Source of the DNA: Alphaproteobacteria bacterium
GTDB lineage: Bacteria > Pseudomonadota > Alphaproteobacteria > Rhizobiales > Hyphomicrobiaceae
Reading direction: 5' to 3'
Assembly: GCA_024279745.1 (NCBI GenBank)
Contig: JAJRRE010000209.1
Coordinates: 1 to 5,140, forward strand
Length of the DNA stretch: 5,140 nt
In this document: positions 4,780-5,140 of the stretch, in pieces
Position numbering within the stretch: the stretch's first letter is position 1
How the letters are laid out: every line of letters starts with the position of its first letter
Position numbers and translations under genes: made by a program
The notes under the pieces: model-generated
The model's input: the letters and a program-made list of their open reading frames with translations, nothing else
The model's database searches: none
What the model was told of the DNA's origin: nothing

Positions 4780-5140
4780 CTACACTTCGGCGCCTTCGGT
4801 TGAGATCTTAATCGTGCGCCCGCAATGCTTGCAGTGAACCGCATCGGGGTCATGGCGCGACAGGCCGCAATCGGGACAGGTATAGCGCACTTTGGTTGGC
4901 CGAAAGATCGTCTGAACCAGCCGCAAGAACAGCGCAACCCCGATCAGCATGATGGCAATGGCGAGCATCCGGCCCGTGGTGCCGGTCAAAATAACGTCAC
5001 CAAAGCCGGTTGTGGTCAAGGTGGCGACGGTGAAGTAAAGCGCATCCACATAGGTCTTGATCTGCGGATTGGTGCGCACCTGGAAGACATAGACCAGCGC
5101 CGTCATCATAAAGATGAACACCATCAGATTGACCACAGAT
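4780..5140 (-). CDS. Potassium channel pore domain with C-terminal zinc ribbon, N-terminus cut by window edge
   Basis: The frame is open to the window edge; an internal GTG at 5136 is not a convincing start, and members of this family carry more helices upstream, so the gene is 5' partial. Numbering from that GTG: outer helix about 4-20, pore helix and filter TLTTTGFGDV (39-48), inner helix about 57-78. TTTGFGD stands for the usual T-x-G-Y/F-G-D potassium filter, placing this in the two-helix pore family (Ion_trans_2), a membrane potassium channel. A short C-terminal segment holds CPDCG (87-91) and CKHCG (102-106), a Cx2C-x11-Cx2C zinc ribbon, with HDPDAVH between them. No RCK/TrkA-N domain follows, so gating by nucleotide binding is not indicated. 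Its stop lies just before the repeat mosaic. Channel class is firm; ion selectivity and role of the ribbon are inferred. Confidence 0.92.
   Translation of the reverse strand, partial: SVVNLMVFIFMMTALVYVFQVRTNPQIKTYVDALYFTVATLTTTGFGDVILTGTTGRMLAIAIMLIGVALFLRLVQTIFRPTKVRYTCPDCGLSRHDPDAVHCKHCGRTIKISTEGAEV

Noticed and set aside
3798..4937. A 379-codon open frame on the minus strand across the repeat mosaic and into the channel gene
   Set aside because: It covers direct repeats and hairpins, is rich in Arg, Ala, Pro and Ser as expected of random GC-rich DNA, shows no domain, and overlaps the channel gene out of frame.

Overview
The window comes from an alphaproteobacterium, most likely in Hyphomicrobiales (Rhizobiales). 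The evidence is an alpha-type SspB adaptor, a circularly permuted two-piece tmRNA, and a potassium channel with the C-terminal zinc ribbon I associate with rhizobial proteins. The order assignment is inference from gene content; no marker gene is present. Every gene I can support is transcribed from the minus strand.

Reading in the direction of transcription (high to low coordinates): a two-helix potassium channel domain, its N-terminus cut by the window edge (4780-5140); about 850 bases of GC-rich, gene-free mosaic repeats (about 3911-4700); the permuted tmRNA gene ssrA (about 3825 to 3302); a leader with a 14-bp tandem repeat; sspB (2052-2996); a small YgaP-like (DUF2892) membrane protein (1549-1752); and fumC, class II fumarase, cut at its C-terminus (1-1124).

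The best functional link is ssrA next to sspB. tmRNA rescues stalled ribosomes and appends a degradation tag, here read as ANDNYAEAAVAA after the alanine carried by tmRNA itself. SspB delivers tagged proteins to ClpXP. Both partners lie within about 300 bases of each other on the same strand. The tmRNA can be read in detail: CCA-ended acceptor piece with a G:U third acceptor pair, an intervening segment flanked by an 11-bp inverted repeat that extends the acceptor stem, the coding piece with the tag, and a weak terminator.

The most unusual part is the repeat mosaic. A block of about 200 bases occurs twice, 468 bases apart, and holds a 97-base core that differs at one hairpin-loop base. Just before the core, each copy has a bipartite hairpin whose stem differs between copies at four base pairs, all four compensated. 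A second 82-base repeat occurs twice, 151 bases apart. No protein-coding role is supported for this region; a structured RNA or DNA hairpin element is the best reading, but its function is unknown.
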